Made by a program: the position numbers and the translations under genes. A stretch of DNA of 5,238 bases from Akkermansiaceae bacterium UBA2381 (GTDB lineage Bacteria > Verrucomicrobiota > Verrucomicrobiia > Verrucomicrobiales > DEV007), in NCBI GenBank assembly GCA_002344215.1, contig DDSV01000016.1, forward strand, positions 1 to 5,238, written 5' to 3'. Positions within the stretch are counted from its first letter, which is position 1, and the number at the start of each line of letters is the position of its first letter. The notes beneath the pieces were generated by a model. The model had not been told where the DNA came from, did not search any database, and saw only the letters and a program-made list of their open reading frames with translations. Positions 1 to 4,650 of this stretch are shown here, piece by piece.

Positions 1-28
1 TTCGCCTGCCACCTCTTGATCGTTAGCC
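1..28 (+). repeat. attC site, right half only (short class)
   Basis: This is the right arm and R' box (GTTAGCC, 22-28) of an attC whose left part is outside the window. Bases 1-19 are identical to 4606-4624, inside the complete short attC at 4580-4633, so the missing half can be predicted to resemble that site. The first complete cassette begins at base 23. Confidence 0.85.
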
Positions 29-37
29 AGAAAACCG

Positions 38-499
38 ATGGTCTCTGAATACATCGAGCGCATACCGAAGAGTTCCCTCCTTTATCGGACACCGGAACTT
101 CCGCTGACGCGTCTACAGCCACTCTTCCTGAACGTCCTCACCGCATTGCAGTCGCTTTCGGTGGAACCTCAGAAAGTGAAATTGGTGGAAGACTGGCTCG
201 ATCACGACGGTCTTGAGTTCGCGAAGGGTCGGAAGCCTCTTACTTATCTTTTCTCCGTAGCCTCGACCCCCCGATCGTTTTTTGAGAAGACACCGAAGGA
301 CGATTCGGTCTACTTGCGCGCTGAATCCGAAGATGGCGTCTGGACGTTACGAGTTCGAACAGATTGGGATGCCGACGACCGAGAGCATGTGGGCGATTTT
401 TTTGTGGTTGTAGACGCGGCGTCCGCCTCGCAGTTTGAGAATGCGCTTCAATCTGAAATCTGCGATGGTGATTTGCGCAAAGATGAAGAGAGAGGCTAA
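38..499 (+). CDS. Cassette protein of unknown function, soluble, 153 aa
   Basis: I do not recognise a family. The protein looks cytoplasmic: it has no signal peptide or membrane span and is rich in acidic residues in its C-terminal half. Residues about 23-55 look helical (LTRLQPLFLNVLTAL, then KLVEDWLD). Residues about 90-126 look like alternating strands (VYLRAES, VWTLRVRTDWDADD, DFFVVVDA). The start ATG lies 9 nt after the attC core at 22-28. No Shine-Dalgarno is obvious in that A-rich leader. The stop TAA sits inside the R'' box GGCTAAC of the following attC, which is typical of cassette genes. It is the only gene of cassette 23-544. Confidence 0.85.
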   Translation: MVSEYIERIPKSSLLYRTPELPLTRLQPLFLNVLTALQSLSVEPQKVKLVEDWLDHDGLEFAKGRKPLTYLFSVASTPRSFFEKTPKDDSVYLRAESEDGVWTLRVRTDWDADDREHVGDFFVVVDAASASQFENALQSEICDGDLRKDEERG

Positions 500-550
500 C
501 TAGGCGGCGGACTCAACGGCGTTCCGCCGTGAGTCGCCTCGACGTTCGCT
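494..550 (+). repeat. attC site, short class, 57 bp
   Basis: R'' is GGCTAAC (494-500) and R' is GTTCGCT (544-550). The left arm (502-521) and right arm (525-539) pair as a long imperfect hairpin closed by the loop TTC (522-524). The left arm carries unpaired extra bases, including one A in ACTCAACGGCG against CGCCGTGAGT. Such extrahelical bases are the known strand-choice signals of attC. It matches the attC at 2329-2385 at 47 of 57 positions. It ends cassette 23-544. Confidence 0.93.
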
Positions 551-562
551 CGAAAGAAACCC

Positions 563-955
563 ATGGAAGAAACTAAAGCACAAGCCCTGTTTTGGTTCAG
601 CATGGGTGGTGCCCCTATAGTCCTGGGTCTGCTGGTAATCGGATTACGATTTCGCCGAGAACGGATTTCAACGATTCTCGGCGTTGCCCTAGTCTTCGCT
701 GTTGCACAGTTCCTTTGGTATTTTGAGACACTCGGGATTGGGCTTGCGGACAAGACGGGTGGCATAAAATACCCGGAATGGTCCAGCTACATGTCGACGG
801 CCCTTGGGGTGGCTATTCTCGTCCTTGCTGCTAGCTTTGCTTTTATATTTTTGCGAAGGCGTGTTGTCACCCACTCACGCCTGACTGGAACGACAGTGAG
901 CGAACAAGGCGCGGATGGTCAACTGCCTGCCCGCAGGGAGTCGAAAGCTGAATGA
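563..955 (+). CDS. Small membrane protein, three predicted spans, unknown function, 130 aa
   Basis: Three hydrophobic segments fit membrane helices: residues about 9-28, 37-54 and 77-97. Basic clusters follow span 1 (RFRRER) and span 3 (LRRRVV). By the positive-inside rule both clusters should be cytoplasmic, but two clusters separated by two spans also fit that rule (N-terminus outside, C-terminus inside). The segment between spans 2 and 3 (about 55-76) would be external. No family is recognised. The start ATG is 12 nt after the core at 544-550. The last 18 residues, from S113, are encoded inside the attC that starts at 899, so the tail has the sequence of a recombination site and probably has no conserved role. 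The gene is alone in cassette 545-1018. Confidence 0.8.
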   Translation: MEETKAQALFWFSMGGAPIVLGLLVIGLRFRRERISTILGVALVFAVAQFLWYFETLGIGLADKTGGIKYPEWSSYMSTALGVAILVLAASFAFIFLRRRVVTHSRLTGTTVSEQGADGQLPARRESKAE

Positions 956-1024
956 ATGACGAAACCTCAACCCTAAAGTTGGAGCGCGCTGTCGGCAGGC
1001 AGTGACATCGCTCAAACGTTCGCC
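899..1024 (+). repeat. attC site, long class, 126 bp
   Basis: R'' is AGCGAAC (899-905) and R' is GTTCGCC (1018-1024). The left arm (909-931) pairs with the right arm (994-1011) through a shared CTGCCTGCC block, with unpaired extra bases confined to the left side. The central region has GTCGAAA at 940-946 and GCGCTGTC at 986-993, boxes shared with other long sites here. The stop codon of the preceding gene lies inside this site. R'' is the exact complement of the first bases of cassette 545-1018. Confidence 0.92.
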
Positions 1025-1030
1025 CAAAAT

Positions 1031-1324
1031 ATGATGGCAGAAATTCCGCGTATTCTGAATTTAGGGCCACTGGCATTCTGGGTCGGATGCATTAGCGCAT
1101 TGCTTTTCCTGGTCTCAATCTTGGCGGGGCCTCAAGATGTCCAGGGGACGAAGCTCCTTACCTTCATTCTATTCCCGACATGGCTCAAACTCCTACCTCT
1201 CCTCGGATCGCTAATAATGGTGGCTTCCGGTTACATTATGATGAGCGCTGAGAAGCAGGCTTCGCCCTCCCTCACAGATCCCAAAAACGGCGGCGAACAA
1301 GTCGCGGGTGGCAAGCGGCGATAA
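1031..1324 (+). CDS. Small membrane protein, two predicted spans, unknown function, 97 aa
   Basis: Two hydrophobic helices are predicted at residues about 13-33 and 54-71, joined by a loop of about 20 residues, with a polar, basic C-terminus. No family is recognised. Two ATG codons stand in tandem at 1031 and 1034, and either may be the start. The first is 6 nt after the core at 1018-1024, so there is little room for a ribosome-binding site and none is seen. Residues 88-97 are encoded by the attC starting at 1292, and the TAA stop lies within that site. This is the gene of the shortest cassette, 1019-1374. Two-span proteins of this size include holin-like and small inner-membrane proteins, but nothing here supports a specific role. 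Confidence 0.75.
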   Translation: MMAEIPRILNLGPLAFWVGCISALLFLVSILAGPQDVQGTKLLTFILFPTWLKLLPLLGSLIMVASGYIMMSAEKQASPSLTDPKNGGEQVAGGKRR

Positions 1325-1380
1325 CGCTGCTGTTGATTCCTCGCTTCCCACGCGCCGCCGCCACCGCTCAAACGTTAGCC
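1292..1380 (+). repeat. attC site, long class with shortened centre, 89 bp
   Basis: R'' is GGCGAAC (1292-1298) and R' is GTTAGCC (1374-1380). The arms 1304-1320 and 1353-1367 pair with unpaired bases on the left side. The centre is much shorter than in the other long sites, yet still ends in TCGCTTCC (1341-1348) beside the right arm. It may therefore be an internally deleted form of the same design. R'' exactly complements the start of cassette 1019-1374. Confidence 0.88.
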
Positions 1381-1386
1381 GAAGAA

Positions 1387-1728
1387 ATGGAAGCCAGCGA
1401 AATATGCCGGCAGGCTATTCGGAACTGCCCAGACCTCCCGGAGGATGTGCGGGATCGCGCAGACGAGATTCGAAGCGTCGAATGGAACGAGTTCGACCAA
1501 AGCTACATCGACTTCCTCGACGAGCAAATCAGACTCGGAGCCCGTGGACCGGAATGGAGCGAACGGCTTGCGGAACGCAAGAACGATTACCTGCCTCTCG
1601 TCGGCAAGACGTATTTGAGATGCACTCTTGAAGAGGAGGGGCTGATCTGGGACTTCGCCATTACTGACGAGCCGCCGAAGGTGGTGCATCACGAATTCTA
1701 CTCCTGGGGCACCCACCCAAGCGGCTAA
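1387..1728 (+). CDS. Cassette protein of unknown function, soluble and acidic, 113 aa
   Basis: No family is recognised. The protein is acidic and looks cytoplasmic, with no signal or membrane span. The first half appears mainly helical (SEICRQAI, DVRDRADEI, YIDFLDEQIRLG, SERLAERK). The second half has strand-like stretches around TYLRCTLEEEG and IWDFAIT, then a VVHHEFYSW segment. The frame stays open back to a TTG at 1333, but that lies inside the preceding attC. The ATG at 1387, 6 nt after the core and behind a purine-rich GAAGAA leader, is the cassette start. The TAA stop is part of the R'' box GGCTAAC. It is the only gene of cassette 1375-1841. Confidence 0.83.
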   Translation: MEASEICRQAIRNCPDLPEDVRDRADEIRSVEWNEFDQSYIDFLDEQIRLGARGPEWSERLAERKNDYLPLVGKTYLRCTLEEEGLIWDFAITDEPPKVVHHEFYSWGTHPSG

Positions 1729-1847
1729 CAAGCCGGCGATGGACAAGCCCGATCCCGTTGTGAGTTGATTGACTTCCCTGATTCGAAACTCTATTCTGCC
1801 ATCGAGGCCGCGCTCCCGGATCGGGCTGCCATGCCTCAACGTTAGCT
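1723..1847 (+). repeat. attC site, long class, 125 bp
   Basis: R'' is GGCTAAC (1723-1729) and R' is GTTAGCT (1841-1847). The arms 1735-1755 and 1818-1835 share the block AGCCCGATCC and its complement. The centre contains TGACTTCCCTGATTCGAA (1770-1787) and GCGCTCC (1810-1816), related to the centres at 2847-2865 and 4018-4030 although the arms are unrelated. R'' exactly complements the start of cassette 1375-1841. Confidence 0.93.
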
Positions 1848-1852
1848 TTGAA

Positions 1853-2326
1853 ATGAAACGCCCCATCGCTATCGGAATAATTTTTATCGCTCAGCTCATT
1901 CCTGTCCACTCCCGAGATGTCGAAGAAGTGGAGATTTGGCGAATAGAACAGTTTGAACAAATGAAATGGAAAAGTCTCAGTTTTGGAACTGGGTCATGGC
2001 ACGGGGATTATTACTCTCAGAACGAGTCCATTCTTTTGCAGAAATTGCCGGACGACGATAGAGTACTACTTTCGTCCGATGCTGGCGGCCTTCCGGTAGC
2101 GAAACTCTTTCTCTCAAAGGAGGAGGCTGAGATAATAAGGCGGCGAGTTGCGAAACTTCATAGGATCGCACTCACGGAAGAGGGGAAGGGAGAATACACA
2201 GAAATGTTACTCACTGTGACGCCTGAAAAGGGCGATACAGTTTCAGCTAGTACAAGGTTTGATTCGACGAAATCAACAATGCAGGAGTTTTACACGTATA
2301 TGCACCAGCTTCTGCACCCGCAATGA
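1853..2326 (+). CDS. Probable exported protein of unknown function, 157 aa
   Basis: The N-terminus is a good Sec signal peptide: MKRP, a hydrophobic core of about residues 5-16 (IAIGIIFIAQLI), then PVHSRD. Cleavage near residue 20, after VHS, is a guess. The mature part would be a soluble periplasmic or secreted domain of about 137 residues. It is rich in charged residues, with a helical stretch around SKEEAEIIRRRVAKLHRIA and strand-like segments at RVLLSSDAG and EMLLTVTPE. No cysteines and no lipobox are seen, and no family is recognised. The frame extends upstream to 1769, but that is inside the previous attC. The ATG at 1853 is 5 nt after the core, leaving almost no leader. The stop precedes R'' by two bases. 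It is the gene of cassette 1842-2379. Confidence 0.82.
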   Translation: MKRPIAIGIIFIAQLIPVHSRDVEEVEIWRIEQFEQMKWKSLSFGTGSWHGDYYSQNESILLQKLPDDDRVLLSSDAGGLPVAKLFLSKEEAEIIRRRVAKLHRIALTEEGKGEYTEMLLTVTPEKGDTVSASTRFDSTKSTMQEFYTYMHQLLHPQ

Positions 2327-2328
2327 AA

Positions 2329-2385
2329 CGCTAACTAGGCGGCGGACTCAACAGCTTACTGCCGTGAGTCGCCTTGACGTTGTGC
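2329..2385 (+). repeat. attC site, short class, 57 bp
   Basis: R'' is CGCTAAC (2329-2335) and R' is GTTGTGC (2379-2385). It has the same hairpin design as the site at 494-550: bases 2330-2352 are identical to 495-517, as is the GCCGTGAGTCGCCT block. Differences cluster in the loop and core tail. R'' differs at one base from the complement of its cassette's own start (GTTAGCT). The R' is unusual, with GTGC after the GTT. Confidence 0.92.
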
Positions 2386-2394
2386 CAGAAAAAG

Positions 2395-2871
2395 ATGCTT
2401 TCCATAGAGACAGTATTCCGGAGCTGCTTCGTCGGATGGCTTGCAGGCTTCCTAACCCTCGTAATTGGAGGACTAGTCTCTAAGCCCAACGAGTTCCCCG
2501 GTCTTCTAGATGTGTTTCTTTTGGGCTTCTACTCGTTTCTTGTCACATTCGGGGTTGGCTTTCCAATTGGGCATTTAGCTTGCAGGATCATCACGAAGTA
2601 TAACCTCGAACCCACCCCGCCTTTCGGTGCTGCAATCGGCGCATTTTCAGGGATCGGTGTCTTGATGATTGTCGCCACGCCATTTTACGGATTGGAATCG
2701 GTTGGTATCGTAATACGTTTTCTCCTGACACCGATCGTTGGGGCTTTTTTCGTAGTCGGTGGCGTCACTGGACTGTTGATCGCAATCGAACACGCGCGGC
2801 ACAACAAAACGCGGCTGGACAACCCGCTACACGTTCCGAGTCGAAATGAGCCCCCTGATTCGAACCTTTAA
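2395..2871 (+). CDS. Polytopic membrane protein, four predicted spans, unknown function, 158 aa
   Basis: Four hydrophobic helices are predicted at residues about 10-28, 38-63, 78-97 and 107-131, rich in glycine and phenylalanine (FGVGFPIGH, GAAIGAFSGIG, GAFFVVGGVTG). Positive charge lies between spans 2 and 3 (CRIITKY) and after span 4, which suggests both termini are cytoplasmic. No family is recognised. It resembles generic small integral membrane proteins and shows no catalytic motif. The open frame begins upstream at a TTG in the attC. The ATG at 2395, 9 nt after the core, is preferred. About 23 C-terminal residues, from about position 136, are encoded inside the attC starting at 2799. 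All four spans lie before it, so the membrane domain is complete. It is the gene of cassette 2380-2919. Confidence 0.8.
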   Translation: MLSIETVFRSCFVGWLAGFLTLVIGGLVSKPNEFPGLLDVFLLGFYSFLVTFGVGFPIGHLACRIITKYNLEPTPPFGAAIGAFSGIGVLMIVATPFYGLESVGIVIRFLLTPIVGAFFVVGGVTGLLIAIEHARHNKTRLDNPLHVPSRNEPPDSNL

Positions 2872-2925
2872 CCCCGTTGGGGCGTGGCGCTTCCGGTAGC
2901 GGGTCGCCAGCGCTCGACGTTCGGC
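2799..2925 (+). repeat. attC site, long class, 127 bp
   Basis: R'' is GCACAAC (2799-2805) and R' is GTTCGGC (2919-2925). The arms 2811-2830 and 2896-2913 pair through CCCGCTAC and its complement, with extra bases on the left. The centre has GTCGAAATGA (2840-2849), a CCTGATTCGAAC stretch, and GCGCTTCC (2887-2894). R'' exactly complements the odd start (GTTGTGC) of cassette 2380-2919, which shows the unusual core is real and not a misread. Confidence 0.93.
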
Positions 2926-2933
2926 AAAGAACA

Positions 2934-3326
2934 ATGAAACAGGCTGCAATAGCACTATCCCTTGTCCTAATTCTGTTTTCTTGTGTCCTGGTTTGGGTCC
3001 ACTATAGATCCAGAGACTACCGAGAAGCTGAGCCGCTAGTGCAACTGATTTGGCCATTGGCGTATGAGTTGGAGAGATACTTCGGGGTCTACGGAACAAA
3101 CCCGAATAGCCTCGAGGAGTTAAGCGCATTTGCACAGCACAATGAACTCGCGGATGTATCTGATTTTTCTCCGCTCACTAAATACGAGCACTACTTCTAC
3201 GCATCAGGAGAGCGACGTTTCTATCTCAGAGCCAATGGCCGTTACAGTTTTGAGGTAGACGCCAGCTTTACCCCATCCTGGGTGCTACCAATCAAGGCCG
3301 AACAACCCGAGACACTCAAGCCCTGA
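2934..3326 (+). CDS. Membrane-anchored protein with pseudopilin-like segment, 130 aa
   Basis: A single hydrophobic helix (residues about 4-22) is followed by basic YRSR, then a globular domain. That pattern suggests an inner-membrane anchor with the domain outside. Residues about 42-63 (LAYELERYFGVYG, then NPNSLEEL) resemble the helix-plus-loop pattern of pseudopilin-like and T2SG-fold proteins, in which a long helix is followed by G-x-x-P-x-S-L-x-x-L. The prepilin peptidase signal G/FTLxE is absent, so it is at most a pilin-like fold. LFSC at 14-17 partly matches a lipobox, but the hydrophobic stretch continues past it. The ATG is 8 nt after the core. The upstream frame from 2877 lies within the attC. 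The last 9 residues are attC-encoded. It is the gene of cassette 2920-3414. Confidence 0.78.
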   Translation: MKQAAIALSLVLILFSCVLVWVHYRSRDYREAEPLVQLIWPLAYELERYFGVYGTNPNSLEELSAFAQHNELADVSDFSPLTKYEHYFYASGERRFYLRANGRYSFEVDASFTPSWVLPIKAEQPETLKP

Positions 3327-3420
3327 CCGCATCCAGTTAAAATGTCTTTTCTGATTCACGAGTTCTATTCACAATCAACCCGCGCTCTCCGTCAGGGCGG
3401 AGTGCTCTAATACGTTCGCT
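3297..3420 (+). repeat. attC site, long class, 124 bp
   Basis: R'' is GCCGAAC (3297-3303) and R' is GTTCGCT (3414-3420). The arms 3309-3327 and 3391-3407 pair as GAG-CACTC-GCCCTGAC with one extra A on the left and an internal AA/C mismatch, the layout expected of a functional attC. The centre ends in GCGCTCTCC (3382-3390). It is clearly homologous over its whole length to the next attC at 3972-4094. R'' exactly complements the start of cassette 2920-3414. Confidence 0.94.
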
Positions 3421-3426
3421 GAAAAA

Positions 3427-4020
3427 ATGTCCTGCGATTTTGACTACGATAAGCTGTGGGGCACGGTCCTTGGACTTCCACACAACCGAGAGGAATACTC
3501 GATCCATGGACGAGACCATTGGCTTCGGGTCGAGAGGAACGCCTGTGTTTTGGCGACTCGTACTGGAGCAAACATCACAGTCGTCAGACTTTTTGCCCTC
3601 TTTCATGACAGTCGCCGAATCAACGATTGGACTGATACTGGCCACGGGGAACGCGGCGCGGAACTTGCCCGTGAACTACGAGGAACACTTTTTGAGGTGT
3701 CAGATGAAGAGTTCGACCTTCTCCATTACGCCTGCACTTGGCACACCGAAGGACATCACCATGACGATCCCACCATTGGAACATGCTGGGATGCTGATCG
3801 GCTCGACATAGGACGCGCCGGCGTATCTCCCGATGAAGCGTTCATGAGCACTGATTTTGGTGCTGAGATAGCTCGCCATGGCACAATTCTTCCATGGCTT
3901 GATTTAGCGAAGCCTCACATCCTTGATCCTGCAAACCACCACGTTATCTGGCGATCATTGGCAAACCCGGCAGCGAACAAGACGAGGCACTCAAGCCCTG
4001 ACCGCGCCGAGTCGAAATGA
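3427..4020 (+). CDS. HD-domain protein, probable metal-dependent phosphohydrolase, 197 aa
   Basis: This is the one confidently classed protein. It has the ordered His/Asp motifs of the HD superfamily: HGRDHW (27-32), the central HD pair in LFALFHDSRR (H60, D61), a further HGERGAE (73-79), a histidine cluster WHTEGHHHDD (105-114), and CWDADRLDIGR (120-130) supplying the late acidic residues. HD proteins bind divalent metals and usually hydrolyse phosphoesters or nucleotides. The substrate here cannot be read from sequence. No second domain, signal or membrane span is present, so it is likely cytoplasmic. The ATG is 6 nt after the core behind an all-A leader. About 15 C-terminal residues (ANKTRHSSPDRAESK) are encoded by the attC at 3972, and TGA lies within it. 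It is the gene of the largest cassette, 3415-4088. Confidence 0.92.
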   Translation: MSCDFDYDKLWGTVLGLPHNREEYSIHGRDHWLRVERNACVLATRTGANITVVRLFALFHDSRRINDWTDTGHGERGAELARELRGTLFEVSDEEFDLLHYACTWHTEGHHHDDPTIGTCWDADRLDIGRAGVSPDEAFMSTDFGAEIARHGTILPWLDLAKPHILDPANHHVIWRSLANPAANKTRHSSPDRAESK

Positions 4021-4094
4021 CTTCCCTAATCCACAAGTTTTCTCCACAATCCACCAGCGCTCTCCGTCAGGGCAGAGTGCTCTTTACGTTCGGT
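3972..4094 (+). repeat. attC site, long class, 123 bp
   Basis: R'' is AGCGAAC (3972-3978) and R' is GTTCGGT (4088-4094). The arms 3984-4002 and 4066-4082 pair as in the preceding site. GTCGAAATGA (4011-4020) supplies the stop codon of the HD gene, and GCGCTCTCC lies at 4057-4065. It is homologous end to end with 3297-3420, so the two nearly matching attC sites flank the HD gene. R'' exactly complements the start of cassette 3415-4088. Confidence 0.94.
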
Positions 4095-4107
4095 CAAAAG
4101 AATCGCA

Positions 4108-4563
4108 ATGAACAGAAAAGGCATCACTCTTATTACAATGGTTTTGGTTTCCATTGGAGCAGGATTTGGTGCGCGACTCGGATCGGACTACGCCACCTAC
4201 CGAGAATGCATGGGGATGTTCCCGGTTCTTTTCTCGTTTTATCGTGACGCCAACCAATCTGTCAAAGGCCGCAAGACGTTTCAACAATACGCTCGGGGAG
4301 CCTATCGTTGCATCGAGGAATCAAGTTGGATCTCCCGAAAGGCGTACCGATTCCTCAACCCGCCATATTCAGTTGATCCATCGACCGGCGGGCTGAAACC
4401 CCAGTGGTTTGAAGATCGAGGTGACGTTGATCCTTCGGAGGAACAGCTTCGGGTTCTTCAGTCTTTATTCGACGACGAAATCCCGAATGCCACACCCAGC
4501 ATTGAAGACCTGCGTTCGACGGTGATTCTCCACGACTTTTCCGTTTCGTTGCGCAATGAGTGA
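4108..4563 (+). CDS. Exported or membrane-anchored protein of unknown function, 151 aa
   Basis: The N-terminus (MNRK, then a hydrophobic run of about residues 5-22, ITLITMVLVSIGAGFGA) is either a signal peptide cleaved near GFGA or a signal anchor. The rest would be periplasmic. It includes YATYRECMGMF, a tyrosine- and phenylalanine-rich stretch around 40-75 with CIEESSWISRK, and an acidic C-terminal part. Two cysteines (C34, C67) could form a disulfide if exported, which is inference only. No family is recognised. The ATG is 13 nt after the core, with no good Shine-Dalgarno. Unlike several neighbours, its TGA stop lies 16 nt before the attC, so no recombination-site tail is translated. It is the gene of cassette 4089-4627. 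Confidence 0.82.
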   Translation: MNRKGITLITMVLVSIGAGFGARLGSDYATYRECMGMFPVLFSFYRDANQSVKGRKTFQQYARGAYRCIEESSWISRKAYRFLNPPYSVDPSTGGLKPQWFEDRGDVDPSEEQLRVLQSLFDDEIPNATPSIEDLRSTVILHDFSVSLRNE

Positions 4564-4579
4564 TACCACCCAAAACCGG

Positions 4580-4633
4580 ACCGAACACGGCGAGGGTGGC
4601 AAGGCTTCGCCTGCCACCTCTTGAACGTTCACA
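4580..4633 (+). repeat. attC site, short class, 54 bp
   Basis: R'' is ACCGAAC (4580-4586) and R' is GTTCACA (4627-4633). The arms 4592-4605 and 4609-4620 pair around the loop TTC (4606-4608), with one unpaired A and one unpaired G on the left. Bases 4606-4624 repeat 1-19 exactly. R'' exactly complements the start of cassette 4089-4627. Confidence 0.92.
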
Positions 4634-4641
4634 TTAGAGAG

Positions 4642-4646
4642 AGGAG
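4642..4646 (+). promoter_or_regulatory. Ribosome-binding site, AGGAG
   Basis: AGGAG stands 4 nt before the ATG at 4651 in a purine-rich leader (AGAGAGAGGAGTTGA). It is the only clear Shine-Dalgarno among the ten cassette genes and fixes the start of the zinc-ribbon-like gene. Confidence 0.8.
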
Positions 4647-4650
4647 TTGA

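Noticed and set aside
502..539. Rho-independent terminator
   Set aside because: The hairpin is strong but has no T-run after it, and it carries attC arms and core boxes. The same applies at 4592-4620.
1333..1386. Upstream start extending the 1387 gene
   Set aside because: The extension starts at TTG within the attC and crosses the recombination point, so it would belong partly to another cassette.
1769..1852. Upstream start extending the 1853 gene
   Set aside because: It lies in the attC centre, and it would bury the clear signal peptide that begins at 1853.
1375..1866. Minus-strand ORF of 163 codons
   Set aside because: It overlaps a good + strand cassette gene and runs through the R' and R'' boxes of two attC sites. 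Its product looks like antisense translation, and no other gene here reads on the minus strand.
2374..2394. Upstream TTG start for the 2395 gene
   Set aside because: It spans the attC core GTT at 2379. The ATG 9 nt after the core fits the other cassettes.
2877..2933. Upstream start extending the 2934 gene
   Set aside because: It is entirely attC sequence and would hide the N-terminal membrane anchor.
2974..2985. Lipoprotein signal (LFSC) in the 2934 gene
   Set aside because: The hydrophobic stretch continues beyond the cysteine (VLVWV), which fits a membrane anchor better than a cleaved lipoprotein signal.
3440..3811. + strand ORF of 123 codons in another frame
   Set aside because: It lies wholly inside the HD-domain gene, whose motifs fix the correct frame.
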